From positions 4,588,001-4,652,000 of the forward strand of contig NZ_AP024600.1 of NCBI RefSeq assembly GCF_036322585.1: 64,000 nt of DNA, in the 5' to 3' direction. The notes below the pieces were generated by a model. That model was given only the letters and a program-made list of their open reading frames with translations. It did not search any database and had not been told where the DNA came from. The position numbers and the translations under genes were made by a program. Shown here one piece after another: positions 1 through 8,632 of the stretch (position 1 is its first letter; each line of letters starts with the position of its first letter). The DNA comes from Luteolibacter sp. LG18. Lineage in GTDB: Bacteria > Verrucomicrobiota > Verrucomicrobiia > Verrucomicrobiales > Akkermansiaceae.

Positions 1-53
1 CATTCCGCGCATGTTTCGCGGCAAACGGTCAAGACACGGGTGCGATCTTATAG

Positions 54-3000
54 ATGATGAGCATCCAATCCGTTCGTGACCGGCTGAGCCGGGTGAAGAA
101 GCAGAAGATCGACGACCAGGCCCTGGCCACCGAGGCCGTGGAGCTCGCCGCCGATCTTCTGGATTCGGCCAAAAACGAACAACGGATCTCCGAACGCCGC
201 CAGGCCGCCCAGATGGCCCGCATGATGGTCGATCCGGCCGGAAAGGCGTTCACGCTGGCAATGGCCGACCAGGTGTTCCGCCCGCCGACGCATTCGCGCT
301 CCGCGGCGCAGTTCCGCTACCTCGTCGAGGGCTATGGCGTGCCGCACTACCTCTCCATGCCGGAGCGCGTGGCGATGAAGGCCGGGGCCACCTTTTCGGC
401 GGTCGCGCCGGACATCGTGATGCCCGCCGTGACCGGCGCCATGCGCGCCCAGAGCGCCTCGGTGATCCTTCCCGCCGAGGATGACAAGCTGAAGCCGCTG
501 CTCGCCCGCCGCAAGCAGGCCGGCATGCGCATGAACCTTAACCAGCTCGGAGAGGCCATCCTCGGCGAAGGCGAGGCCGCCCACCGCATCCAGGCCGTCA
601 TCGACCGCCTGAAGTCGCCGGACTGCGACTACCTCTCCGTGAAGATCTCCGCGATCTTCTCCCAGATCCACCTTGTCGGCGAACAGGAAACGCTGGCCCG
701 CATCACCGAGCGCCTGCGCGAACTCTATCGCGTGGCGATCCAGAATCCGATCAACGGCAGGCCGAAGTTCGTGAACCTGGACATGGAGGAATACCGCGAC
801 CTCCACCTCACCTGCGATGCCTTCCGCACCGTGCTCGATGAGCCGGAGTTCATGAAACTGGAGGCCGGCATCGTGCTCCAGGCCTACCTGCCGGATTCCT
901 GGCCGGTGCAGAAGGACCTCATCGCTTGGGCGAAGGACCGCGTGGCTCGCGGCGGCGCGGGCATCAAGATCCGCATCGTGAAGGGCGCGAACCTCGCCAT
1001 GGAAAGCGTGGAGGCCGAGCTGCACGATTGGCCGCTGGCCCCCTACGATTCGAAGGAGGAGGTGGACGCGAACTTCAAGCGCATGGTCCACGAGGCCTGC
1101 AAGCCGGAGACCGCGAAGTACGTCCGCCACGGCGTGGCCAGCCACAACCTTTTCGACATCGCCTACACCCTGCTGCTGCGCGCCCGTGAGGGCACCGAGG
1201 ACAAGGTCGAGTTCGAGATGCTGGAAGGCATGGCGAACCACCAGGCCCGTGCCGTGCACGAGGTCGCGGGTGGCCTGCTGCTCTACGCCCCGGTGGTGAA
1301 CCGCGAGGACTTCCACAGCGCCATCGCCTACCTCGTCCGCCGCCTCGATGAGAACACCTCCGAGGAAAACTTCCTCCACGACCTCTTCGACATCGCGCCG
1401 GGCAATGCCGCCTGGAAGCGCCAGGAACAGCGCTTCCTCCGCGCCTGCGCCCGCAAGGACACCGTGCTCGCCGGGCCGAAACGCCACCAGAACCGCGCCA
1501 CCGAGCACACCGATCCGCTGCCGGTGGATGCGCCCTTCCACAACGCCGACGACACCGACTATTCGCTGCCGCAGAACCGCAAGTGGATCCGCGAGACCAT
1601 CGATGCCGCGCGTGGTGCCGCCATCGCGGACATCCCGCTGGTGATCGCGGGCAAGGAGGAAGCCGGTGCTTCCCTGGCCATCGGCCGCGATCCATCGCGC
1701 CCCGGCGTCGACGCCTACCGCCACGCGCTGGCGGGCCCGGAGCAGGTCGAACGGGCGTTGCAAGCCGCCGTTGCCTCCCGCGCCTCCTGGCAGGCGCTCG
1801 GCTACGAAGGCCGCGCCGCGCTGCTGCGCCAGGTCGCCGCGGAAGTGGCGAACGCCCGCGGTCTGGCGACCTCGACCATGATGCTCGATGGCGGCAAGGC
1901 GGTGACCGAGTCCGACGGCGAGATCTCGGAAGCGATCGATTTCGCGAACTACTATGCGCGTGGTTTTTCCACCGCCGGTTTCGACGATGGCTCGGAGTTC
2001 GAGCCCTTCGGCACCGTGCTGGTCACACCGCCGTGGAACTTCCCCTTCGCCATCCCGCTCGGCAGCGTGCTGGCCGCGCTGATCGGCGGTAACACCGTCA
2101 TCTTCAAGCCCGCCCCGGAAACCGTCCTCACCGGCTGGGTGATGATCAACTGCCTGTGGCGCGCCGGCATCCCGAAGGACGTGCTCCAGTTCGTCCCCTG
2201 CCCGGACAACGAGATCGGCAAGTCGCTCGTGACCGACGACCGCATCGGCGCGGTCATCCTCACCGGTGCGTATGAAACGGCGCGCATGTTCCTCGATTGG
2301 AAGCCGTCGCTCCGCCTCTTCGCGGAGACCAGCGGCAAGAACTCGCTGGTGGTCACCGCCGCCGCCGATCCGGACCAGGCCGTGAAGGACCTCGTGAAGA
2401 GCGCCTTCGGCCACGCCGGCCAGAAATGTTCCGCCGCCTCGCTCGGGATCATCGAGGCAGAAGTCTACGACAACCCCGGCTTCCGCAAGCAGCTCAAGGA
2501 TGCCGCCAGTTCATTGCGCGTCGCAGGCTCCTGGCATCTCGATTCCATCGTTACCCCGGTGATCCGCGAGCCGGGCGCGGAATTGCAGCGCGCCCTCACC
2601 ACGCTGGAGCCCGGCGAGGAGTGGCTGCTGGAACCGGAGATGATCGATGGCAACCCGTGCCTGTGGTCGCCCGGCATCAAGCTCGGCGTGGATCCGCACG
2701 GCTGGTTCCGCCGCACCGAGTGCTTCGGCCCGGTGCTCGGCCTGATCCGCGCCAATGACGTGAAGCACGCCATCCGCATCCAGAACGATTCCAACTTCGC
2801 GCTCACCGGCGGCATCAGCTCGCTGGACGACCGCGAGATCGACCTGTGGCGCGAGAACGTGGAGGTGGGCAATGCCTACATCAACCGCCCGATCACCGGG
2901 GCCATCGTCCAGCGCCAACCCTTCGGCGGCTGGAAGCGCTCGTGCTTCGGCCCGGGCTCGAAGGCCGGTGGCCCGAACTACTGCCAGCTCTTCGGCACCT

Positions 3001-3602
3001 GGACCAATGCCAGCCTGCCCCAGCAGGTCGCCGCGCCCGCCAGCGCCGCCGCCGGGCTGTTGGAGAAACTCGTCGAGCTGCTGCCTGCCAGCGCCGCCGA
3101 GCTCACCGCCGCCTCCGGCAGCGATGCCTTCTGGAACGCTGCGGAGTTCTCGAAGAGCCACGATCCCAGCGGCTTGCGTTTCGAGTCGAACATCTTCCGC
3201 TACCGGAAGTTCAAGCGGGCGCTGATCCGCATCAGTGAAAAGACCACCGATGCCGAGCTGGCGCGCCTGCTGCTCGTCACCGCCGCGATGGGCATCCCGG
3301 CCAGCATTTCGATGGCGGACCCGCGGGGCTGGGTTGGAGGTCTCGGCTACGAAACCATCGTGGAATCCGAAGCAGCCCTGGCCGCCCGGCTGGGTGGAAT
3401 CGCCGGTGAATTCGGGGTCCTGCGCGCTCCAAGTGCCTCAGCCTCCTTGAAATCCGCAGCCATCGCCGCGGGCCTCCGCTGGGCCGATGGACACGTTCTC
3501 TACAACGCCCGGCTCGAGTGGCCGGCATGGCTCCGCGAGCAGGCGGTTTCCGAAACGCGTCATCGCTACGGAAACCTCTTGCCGAAGCCGTCGGAATTGT
3601 AG
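54..3602 (+). CDS. putA: Bifunctional proline dehydrogenase / L-glutamate-gamma-semialdehyde dehydrogenase (PutA type)
   Basis: This 1182-residue protein should oxidise proline to glutamate in two steps: an FAD-dependent proline dehydrogenase barrel in the N-terminal half and an NAD-dependent aldehyde dehydrogenase after about residue 510. Visible motifs are RIVKGANL (about 307-314) and FEMLEGM (about 387) in the first domain. In the second, the general-base Glu lies in ETSGKNS (Glu758) and the nucleophilic Cys in GQKCSAA (Cys792). The ribbon-helix-helix repressor domain of E. coli PutA is absent, so it is not expected to regulate its own gene. About 170 residues after roughly 1010 extend beyond the minimal two-domain enzyme and I cannot assign them. 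Two ATG codons occur at 54 and 57; the first is used here. It stands alone, with no proline transporter beside it. Confidence 0.95.
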   Translation: MMSIQSVRDRLSRVKKQKIDDQALATEAVELAADLLDSAKNEQRISERRQAAQMARMMVDPAGKAFTLAMADQVFRPPTHSRSAAQFRYLVEGYGVPHYLSMPERVAMKAGATFSAVAPDIVMPAVTGAMRAQSASVILPAEDDKLKPLLARRKQAGMRMNLNQLGEAILGEGEAAHRIQAVIDRLKSPDCDYLSVKISAIFSQIHLVGEQETLARITERLRELYRVAIQNPINGRPKFVNLDMEEYRDLHLTCDAFRTVLDEPEFMKLEAGIVLQAYLPDSWPVQKDLIAWAKDRVARGGAGIKIRIVKGANLAMESVEAELHDWPLAPYDSKEEVDANFKRMVHEACKPETAKYVRHGVASHNLFDIAYTLLLRAREGTEDKVEFEMLEGMANHQARAVHEVAGGLLLYAPVVNREDFHSAIAYLVRRLDENTSEENFLHDLFDIAPGNAAWKRQEQRFLRACARKDTVLAGPKRHQNRATEHTDPLPVDAPFHNADDTDYSLPQNRKWIRETIDAARGAAIADIPLVIAGKEEAGASLAIGRDPSRPGVDAYRHALAGPEQVERALQAAVASRASWQALGYEGRAALLRQVAAEVANARGLATSTMMLDGGKAVTESDGEISEAIDFANYYARGFSTAGFDDGSEFEPFGTVLVTPPWNFPFAIPLGSVLAALIGGNTVIFKPAPETVLTGWVMINCLWRAGIPKDVLQFVPCPDNEIGKSLVTDDRIGAVILTGAYETARMFLDWKPSLRLFAETSGKNSLVVTAAADPDQAVKDLVKSAFGHAGQKCSAASLGIIEAEVYDNPGFRKQLKDAASSLRVAGSWHLDSIVTPVIREPGAELQRALTTLEPGEEWLLEPEMIDGNPCLWSPGIKLGVDPHGWFRRTECFGPVLGLIRANDVKHAIRIQNDSNFALTGGISSLDDREIDLWRENVEVGNAYINRPITGAIVQRQPFGGWKRSCFGPGSKAGGPNYCQLFGTWTNASLPQQVAAPASAAAGLLEKLVELLPASAAELTAASGSDAFWNAAEFSKSHDPSGLRFESNIFRYRKFKRALIRISEKTTDAELARLLLVTAAMGIPASISMADPRGWVGGLGYETIVESEAALAARLGGIAGEFGVLRAPSASASLKSAAIAAGLRWADGHVLYNARLEWPAWLREQAVSETRHRYGNLLPKPSEL

Positions 3603-3838
3603 AATTGAACTCCGCTCCTGCCGCGCATCGCCATCGGGAAATCCGGGGGGAGAACTCGATGGTCGCGCGGTGGGGGCACTGGTCATCCTTCCCTCCCTGA
3701 GGGGGAAGCCGATGCCCGTGGCAGAAGTGGTGCCGCGGAAAACAACTTTCGACGGTCAGGTTTTCGACCGGGACGGAATTGGAAGCAAGCGGCCTCCGGC
3801 ATCCGGGGGCTGCGTTATTGCAACGTCCCAAGAACCGC

Positions 3839-6800
3839 ATGAAACCCCGTCGCTTCCTCCTCCCTCTCATCGTATCCCTCTCCGTCACCGGCATCGCCGC
3901 GGCCGCCAGCTTCACCTGGTCGAGCGGTGTGAACGCCGATTGGAACACCAACAACTGGGGAGGTGGCTTCCCGAACACCCCCGGTGATGTGGCGCAATAC
4001 ACCAGCACCACCACCAATGCGACCACCGCGCTGCCCACCAATGTCACCGTGGGCCAGCTCCAGGGCAATGACCCCGGCAAGCTCTGGATCATCAACCCCG
4101 CCGGCGGCGCGCTGACCCTCGACAATACCGGCGGCACCGCCAACGTCTTCACCAACAACAATGCGGCCATCAGCTCGACCGGAGCCGCCGCCGATGGCGA
4201 AACCATCCGCGTCGTGGCCGCCGTCAACCTGGCCAACACCGACCTCGATGTTGGCACGACCAATGGTGGCATGACCGTGAGCGGCCCGATCACCGCCAGC
4301 GCCAATCAAACCCTCACGTTCCGGAACAACTCCAGCGTCGCCAGCCGCCACATCGTCGTCAGCGGTTCCATCGGTCTCACCGGCACTGGCAACATCGCGC
4401 TGGTGAACTCCAGCACCCGCGCCACCGACGCGCCGTCCGGCGCGAATCCCTCCGGCGTGCTGCTTTCGGGAATCCTCGGCACCCGTGTCACCGGCATCAC
4501 CCACAACAGCCCTGGCGGCCTTTTCCTCACCGGCGTCAATAGCTTCACCGGCGCGGTGTCCATCGCCAGCGCCAGCACCTCAGGCCTGCTCGGTATCGCC
4601 ACCGACTCCGCCCTCGGTGCCTCCACGAACACCGTCACACTGAACAACGGGATTCTCTCCAACATCCTCATCAACTCGACCTCCAGCGCCTTCAGCGGCG
4701 GCACCAACCTCGACCTGCCCGCCTCGCGCTCCATCACGCTCGGCAGCAATGGCGGAGGAATCCGCAACGCCTTCAGCAAGGTGATCACGATCAACGGCGT
4801 GATCGACGGCACCGGCAAGCTCGACCGCACCGATGGCGGCACCGTCGTCCTGAACGGACTGAACACCTACACCGGTGTCACCACCCTGTTGGCGGGCACC
4901 ACCCGCGTTTCCGCCCTCAACAACGGCGGCACGCCCGGCAACCTCGGGGCCGCCTCGAATGCCGCGGCGAACCTGGTCTTCGGAGCGGCCAGCACCCTCC
5001 AATACACCGGCACCACCGCCTCGACCGACCGCGGGTTCACCCTCGCCACCGGGGTGGCCGGGACCTTCGACATCCTCCGCAGCGAAACCAACCTCACCCT
5101 CAGCGGCGGCATCCCCGCCGGCACCGGCGCGCTCAACAAGAATGGCGGCGGCACGCTGACACTCTCCGGAGCCAGCGCCTACACCGGCACCACCACGGTG
5201 AACCTGGGCACGCTCGCGCTCACCGGTACGCTGACGTCCAACCTGCTCATTGGCGGTGCCACCCTCACCGGCACCGGCACCACCACCGGCACCATCACGT
5301 TCAACAACGTCGCCGGTGCAGGTATCCTCGCGAGCACCACCGGCAACAACGCCGTGCAGGGCTCCAACCTCGTGCTCAATGGCACCACCGACATCTACAC
5401 CAGCCAGCTCGGCGATTTCACCACCGCCACCGGCAGCGGCCCCGTCAAGGTGCTGCGCTACACCGGCACCCAATCCGGCGCGGGAGCCTTCATCGCGCAG
5501 ACCAATTTCCGCAGCGGCTTGCTGACGAACTCCGCCGGCCTCGTTTCGCTCGAATACAAGGCCGAGGCGAAAGCCTGGAGCGCCACCACCGGCGGCGTAT
5601 GGGACGTCAACACCACCACGCCGTGGACCGGCACCGCGGACTCCCTCTTCTTCTGGGGTGACTCCGTGGCCTTCGGCGACACCGCCGTCGATCAGACGGT
5701 GACCTTGACCGGCAATCTCGCGCCTTCCGCGATCACCGTTTCCAACTCCGCGAACACCTACACCTTTTCCGGGACCGGCGGCATCCGCGGCGCCACCTCG
5801 CTGGTCAAATCCGGCGCGGGCACCCTGGCGCTGAACAACACCGCCAGCACCTTCACCGGTGGGGTGATCATCTCCTCCGGCACCGTCACCACCACCGTGG
5901 CCTCGGGAGCAGCCTTCGGAAACGGTTCGATCACCCTCGGCGACGCCAACACCCTGGCGAACGCGACCTCGCTGCTCTACACCGGCACCGCCACCGGCCA
6001 GAGCATGGCGAAATCGATCGTGGTCAGTTCGCTCGGCACCGGCACCGTGACCATCGGCAGCGGTCCCACCGCGGGCGACAGCCTCACCTACAACGGCATT
6101 TTCCTGAACCGCGCGACCACCCTGAGGAACGGCGCGACCGCCAGCAACCGCGTCAACTTCCGCGGCCTCACCGGCAATGTCGGCACGCTGACGATCGCAG
6201 CCCCGACCACCGCGGGCAACCGCGTCGTCTTCGAACTCGCGGACAACACCTTCACCGGTGACCTCGTCATCGCCTCCGCGGCCACCCTGCAACTCGGAGC
6301 CGCGGGAGCCGTGGCGGACACCATCCCGGATGCGTCCAACGTGACCGTCAACGGCACCTTGAACCTGTCCTTCAGCAGCGTCGGCGAAACCATCAACGCC
6401 CTCAGCGGCTCCGGTGCCATCGGCACCAACAGCTCGACCAACAACACCCTCACCATCGGCTCGGCCAACGGTGGCGGAAACTTCTCCGGCCAGCTCACCC
6501 AGGGCGGCACCGGCAGTCCCGCGCTCGCCATCCGCAAGGTCGGCACCGGCAACCAGACCTTCTCCGGCACCGGTGCGGCCAACAACTACAGCGGCGGCAC
6601 CACCGTCGATGGCGGCACGCTCACGCTGTCGAAGAACGCGGGCTTCGGCAACTCCACCGGCGCGGTGGGCAACGGCACGCTGACGATCAATCCCGGAGCC
6701 ACTGTCACCACCACGGTGCCCTTCGCGATCGATGGCCGGGCCACCGCCAGCACCCGAGTGGTCAATGTGAATGGCGGCACGCTCAACCTGTCAGGCTCCG

Positions 6801-7822
6801 AATACGTCCAGACTTGGAACCTCACCGGCGGAACGATCAACGCGCCCACGAACACCAACGACTACCTGCGTGCTTCCAGCGGCGGTCTGGTCATCAACGC
6901 CCTGGCTTCTCCCGTCACGTCGAAGATCAACAACCGCATGGACCTAACCTTCGCCAACCTCACGGTGGACACCGCCAACGGCGCGGCCGCGGTCGATCTG
7001 GAGTTCACCGGTTTACTCGCCCAGAACAGCGGCGCGGGATCGGGCGCACGGACCCTGACCAAGACCGGCACCGGCACGCTCAAGATCTCCGGCTCCTATA
7101 GCTACACCGGTGACACCACCGTGAACGCCGGCACCCTGAGCCTCACCACCGCCACCCTCTCCAACACCGCGAACGTGAACCTCGGCAGCGCCGCCGTCCT
7201 CGATCTCCCGCACGGGGCCGAGGACACGGTGAACCAGCTTTACATCAACGGTGTCCTGCAGATCGCTGGCACCTGGGGAGCCACCGGCTCCGGCGCGACC
7301 CACATCGACGACGCCCACTTCACCGGCACCGGCCGCATCAAGGCCACCACCGGAGCCACCGGTTACCAGGCCTGGGCGTTCGACAAGGGCCTGACCGCGG
7401 GCAACAACGCCACCTCCGCCGATCCCGATGGCGACGGCCTGAACAACCTCGGCGAGTTCGCCTTCAATGAAGGCCCGCTCAGCGGTTCCACCGGTGGCCG
7501 GATCGTCACGAGAATCGCCACCGTCAACACGGTTCCCGCCCTGACCATCACCCTCCCAGTGCGGAACGGCGCCACCTTCAGCGGCGGCACGGAACTCGTG
7601 TCCGGCACGGTGGACGGCGCGATCTATCACATCCAGGGCAGCCTCGATCTCGCCACCTGGGACCTCGTCGTCAGCGAAGTGCCCGCCGGGGATCTGCCAG
7701 GCGTGCAGCTCAATATCGACCCGCCCGAAACCGGATGGACCAACCGCTCGTTCTACCTCCGCGATGTCGAGCCGCCGTTTCCGGCCCGCGCCTTCATCCG
7801 GGCGAAGGTCAGCGAACCCTAA
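3839..7822 (+). CDS. Secreted autotransporter-associated beta-strand repeat protein
   Basis: A 1327-residue exported protein. I start it at the ATG at 3839, which gives a clear signal peptide (MKPRRFLLPLIVSLSVTGIA) missing from the longer open frame. Most of the chain is Thr/Gly/Asn/Ser-rich and contains at least five passenger-type repeats of the form KxGxGTLxLxGxxxYTGxTTVxxGTL, e.g. around 4835-4900, 5130-5220, 5805-5880, 6530-6640 and 7060-7140; such repeats form a beta-helix. The C-terminus has no recognisable outer-membrane barrel and no PEP-CTERM tail. Instead it has a DPDGDGLNNLGEFA segment (calcium-loop or dockerin-like, about residue 1195) followed by a beta-rich terminal domain. This suggests a cell-surface or secreted adhesin. 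The substrate or partner is unknown. Confidence 0.85.
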   Translation: MKPRRFLLPLIVSLSVTGIAAAASFTWSSGVNADWNTNNWGGGFPNTPGDVAQYTSTTTNATTALPTNVTVGQLQGNDPGKLWIINPAGGALTLDNTGGTANVFTNNNAAISSTGAAADGETIRVVAAVNLANTDLDVGTTNGGMTVSGPITASANQTLTFRNNSSVASRHIVVSGSIGLTGTGNIALVNSSTRATDAPSGANPSGVLLSGILGTRVTGITHNSPGGLFLTGVNSFTGAVSIASASTSGLLGIATDSALGASTNTVTLNNGILSNILINSTSSAFSGGTNLDLPASRSITLGSNGGGIRNAFSKVITINGVIDGTGKLDRTDGGTVVLNGLNTYTGVTTLLAGTTRVSALNNGGTPGNLGAASNAAANLVFGAASTLQYTGTTASTDRGFTLATGVAGTFDILRSETNLTLSGGIPAGTGALNKNGGGTLTLSGASAYTGTTTVNLGTLALTGTLTSNLLIGGATLTGTGTTTGTITFNNVAGAGILASTTGNNAVQGSNLVLNGTTDIYTSQLGDFTTATGSGPVKVLRYTGTQSGAGAFIAQTNFRSGLLTNSAGLVSLEYKAEAKAWSATTGGVWDVNTTTPWTGTADSLFFWGDSVAFGDTAVDQTVTLTGNLAPSAITVSNSANTYTFSGTGGIRGATSLVKSGAGTLALNNTASTFTGGVIISSGTVTTTVASGAAFGNGSITLGDANTLANATSLLYTGTATGQSMAKSIVVSSLGTGTVTIGSGPTAGDSLTYNGIFLNRATTLRNGATASNRVNFRGLTGNVGTLTIAAPTTAGNRVVFELADNTFTGDLVIASAATLQLGAAGAVADTIPDASNVTVNGTLNLSFSSVGETINALSGSGAIGTNSSTNNTLTIGSANGGGNFSGQLTQGGTGSPALAIRKVGTGNQTFSGTGAANNYSGGTTVDGGTLTLSKNAGFGNSTGAVGNGTLTINPGATVTTTVPFAIDGRATASTRVVNVNGGTLNLSGSEYVQTWNLTGGTINAPTNTNDYLRASSGGLVINALASPVTSKINNRMDLTFANLTVDTANGAAAVDLEFTGLLAQNSGAGSGARTLTKTGTGTLKISGSYSYTGDTTVNAGTLSLTTATLSNTANVNLGSAAVLDLPHGAEDTVNQLYINGVLQIAGTWGATGSGATHIDDAHFTGTGRIKATTGATGYQAWAFDKGLTAGNNATSADPDGDGLNNLGEFAFNEGPLSGSTGGRIVTRIATVNTVPALTITLPVRNGATFSGGTELVSGTVDGAIYHIQGSLDLATWDLVVSEVPAGDLPGVQLNIDPPETGWTNRSFYLRDVEPPFPARAFIRAKVSEP

Positions 7823-7850
7823 TTTCCGGCCCCGGTTGCCACCCGCCACC

Positions 7851-7885
7851 AAAAGCACCTCGGAGCAATCCGGGGTGCTTTTTCC
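7851..7885 (+). terminator. Rho-independent terminator after the beta-strand repeat protein
   Basis: AAAAGCACC and GGTGCTTTTT form a perfect stem around a 14-base loop and are followed by the T-run, 28 bases after the stop codon at 7822. Confidence 0.85.
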
Positions 7886-7980
7886 GTTTGAACTCCGCTC
7901 GCCACCCGCAGCCCCCTACGTAGGAATCCCCCGTGCCGTCCGGAATTTCCACTTGAGACCGGGCCGCATCGGGCGCACGA

Positions 7981-8000
7981 ATGCAAGCAACCACTTGCAT
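7981..8000. promoter_or_regulatory. Probable TetR operator palindrome
   Basis: A perfect inverted repeat (ATGCAAG, 6-base spacer, CTTGCAT) ends five bases before the tetR start codon. A weak promoter (TTGAGA at 7953-7958 and ACGAAT at about 7977-7982) would run into it. Position and symmetry fit autorepression of the tetR-efflux operon. The assignment to this regulator is inference. Confidence 0.6.
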
Positions 8001-8005
8001 ACATC

Positions 8006-8632
8006 ATGCCTGCCCGCACCCCAGCCCCGGACCGCCGCAAGGCCACCGCGTCGGAACGACTCGTGGAGGCCGCCGCCACCGTGTTCGCCCGCGATGGACT
8101 GAGCAGCGCCACCACCCGCGAGATCGCCCGCACCGCCGGGGTCAACGAGGTGACCTTGTTCCGGAACTTCCAGACCAAGCAGAACCTGCTCGCCGCGGTT
8201 CTCGAAAAGGCCTTCGAGCGGAAGTCCAATCCCCTCGCCGAGAAGTTCGACACCCTGCCGGAAGGCACGCCGTTGCGCGAACTCATCACCGCTTTCGCCG
8301 AGGCGGACCATGCCAGCCTGAAGCAGAACGTCTCGCTGATGCGCGTGCTCGTCGGTGAAATCCAGAAGTTCGAGGAGCACGAGATGAAGGTGCTCCGCGC
8401 GATTTTCCGTCCGCGCCGTGACGAACTCACCAAGCGCCTCCGCGACGCGCAGGCCCGTGGCGAGGTGCTCGCGGACGTCGATCCGATGATCGTGGTCGAC
8501 CAGCTCGTCGGCATGATTTTCACCCACGTCCTGAGGTCCGATTGTCCCTTCAAGCTGGAGTACAAGCAGGACCATTACATCCGCGCCTGCGTCGATCTCA
8601 TCGTGCGCGGCATTTCCGCTTCCCCGAAATGA
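8006..8632 (+). CDS. TetR/AcrR-family transcriptional regulator
   Basis: A 208-residue one-component repressor. The N-terminal helix-turn-helix is clear at about residues 30-65 (TTREIARTAGVNEVTLFRNF), followed by a helical ligand-binding domain that is not conserved enough to predict a ligand. It is the first gene of an operon: its stop overlaps the start of the efflux permease (ATGA at 8629-8632). A perfect palindrome at 7981-8000 lies directly upstream. It most likely represses itself and the two efflux genes until a toxic compound binds. Family assignment is firm; the inducer is unknown. Confidence 0.9.
   Translation: MPARTPAPDRRKATASERLVEAAATVFARDGLSSATTREIARTAGVNEVTLFRNFQTKQNLLAAVLEKAFERKSNPLAEKFDTLPEGTPLRELITAFAEADHASLKQNVSLMRVLVGEIQKFEEHEMKVLRAIFRPRRDELTKRLRDAQARGEVLADVDPMIVVDQLVGMIFTHVLRSDCPFKLEYKQDHYIRACVDLIVRGISASPK

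Noticed and set aside
48..2414. A long open frame opposite putA on the minus strand
   Set aside because: It is a codon-bias shadow: the encoded sequence is Arg/Ala/Gly/His/Val-rich with no domain, while the plus strand encodes intact PutA motifs.
4000..7400. Repeats that could be taken for a CRISPR or DNA satellite
   Set aside because: Period and sequence vary, the reading frame is uninterrupted and the repeats make sense as protein beta-strand units.
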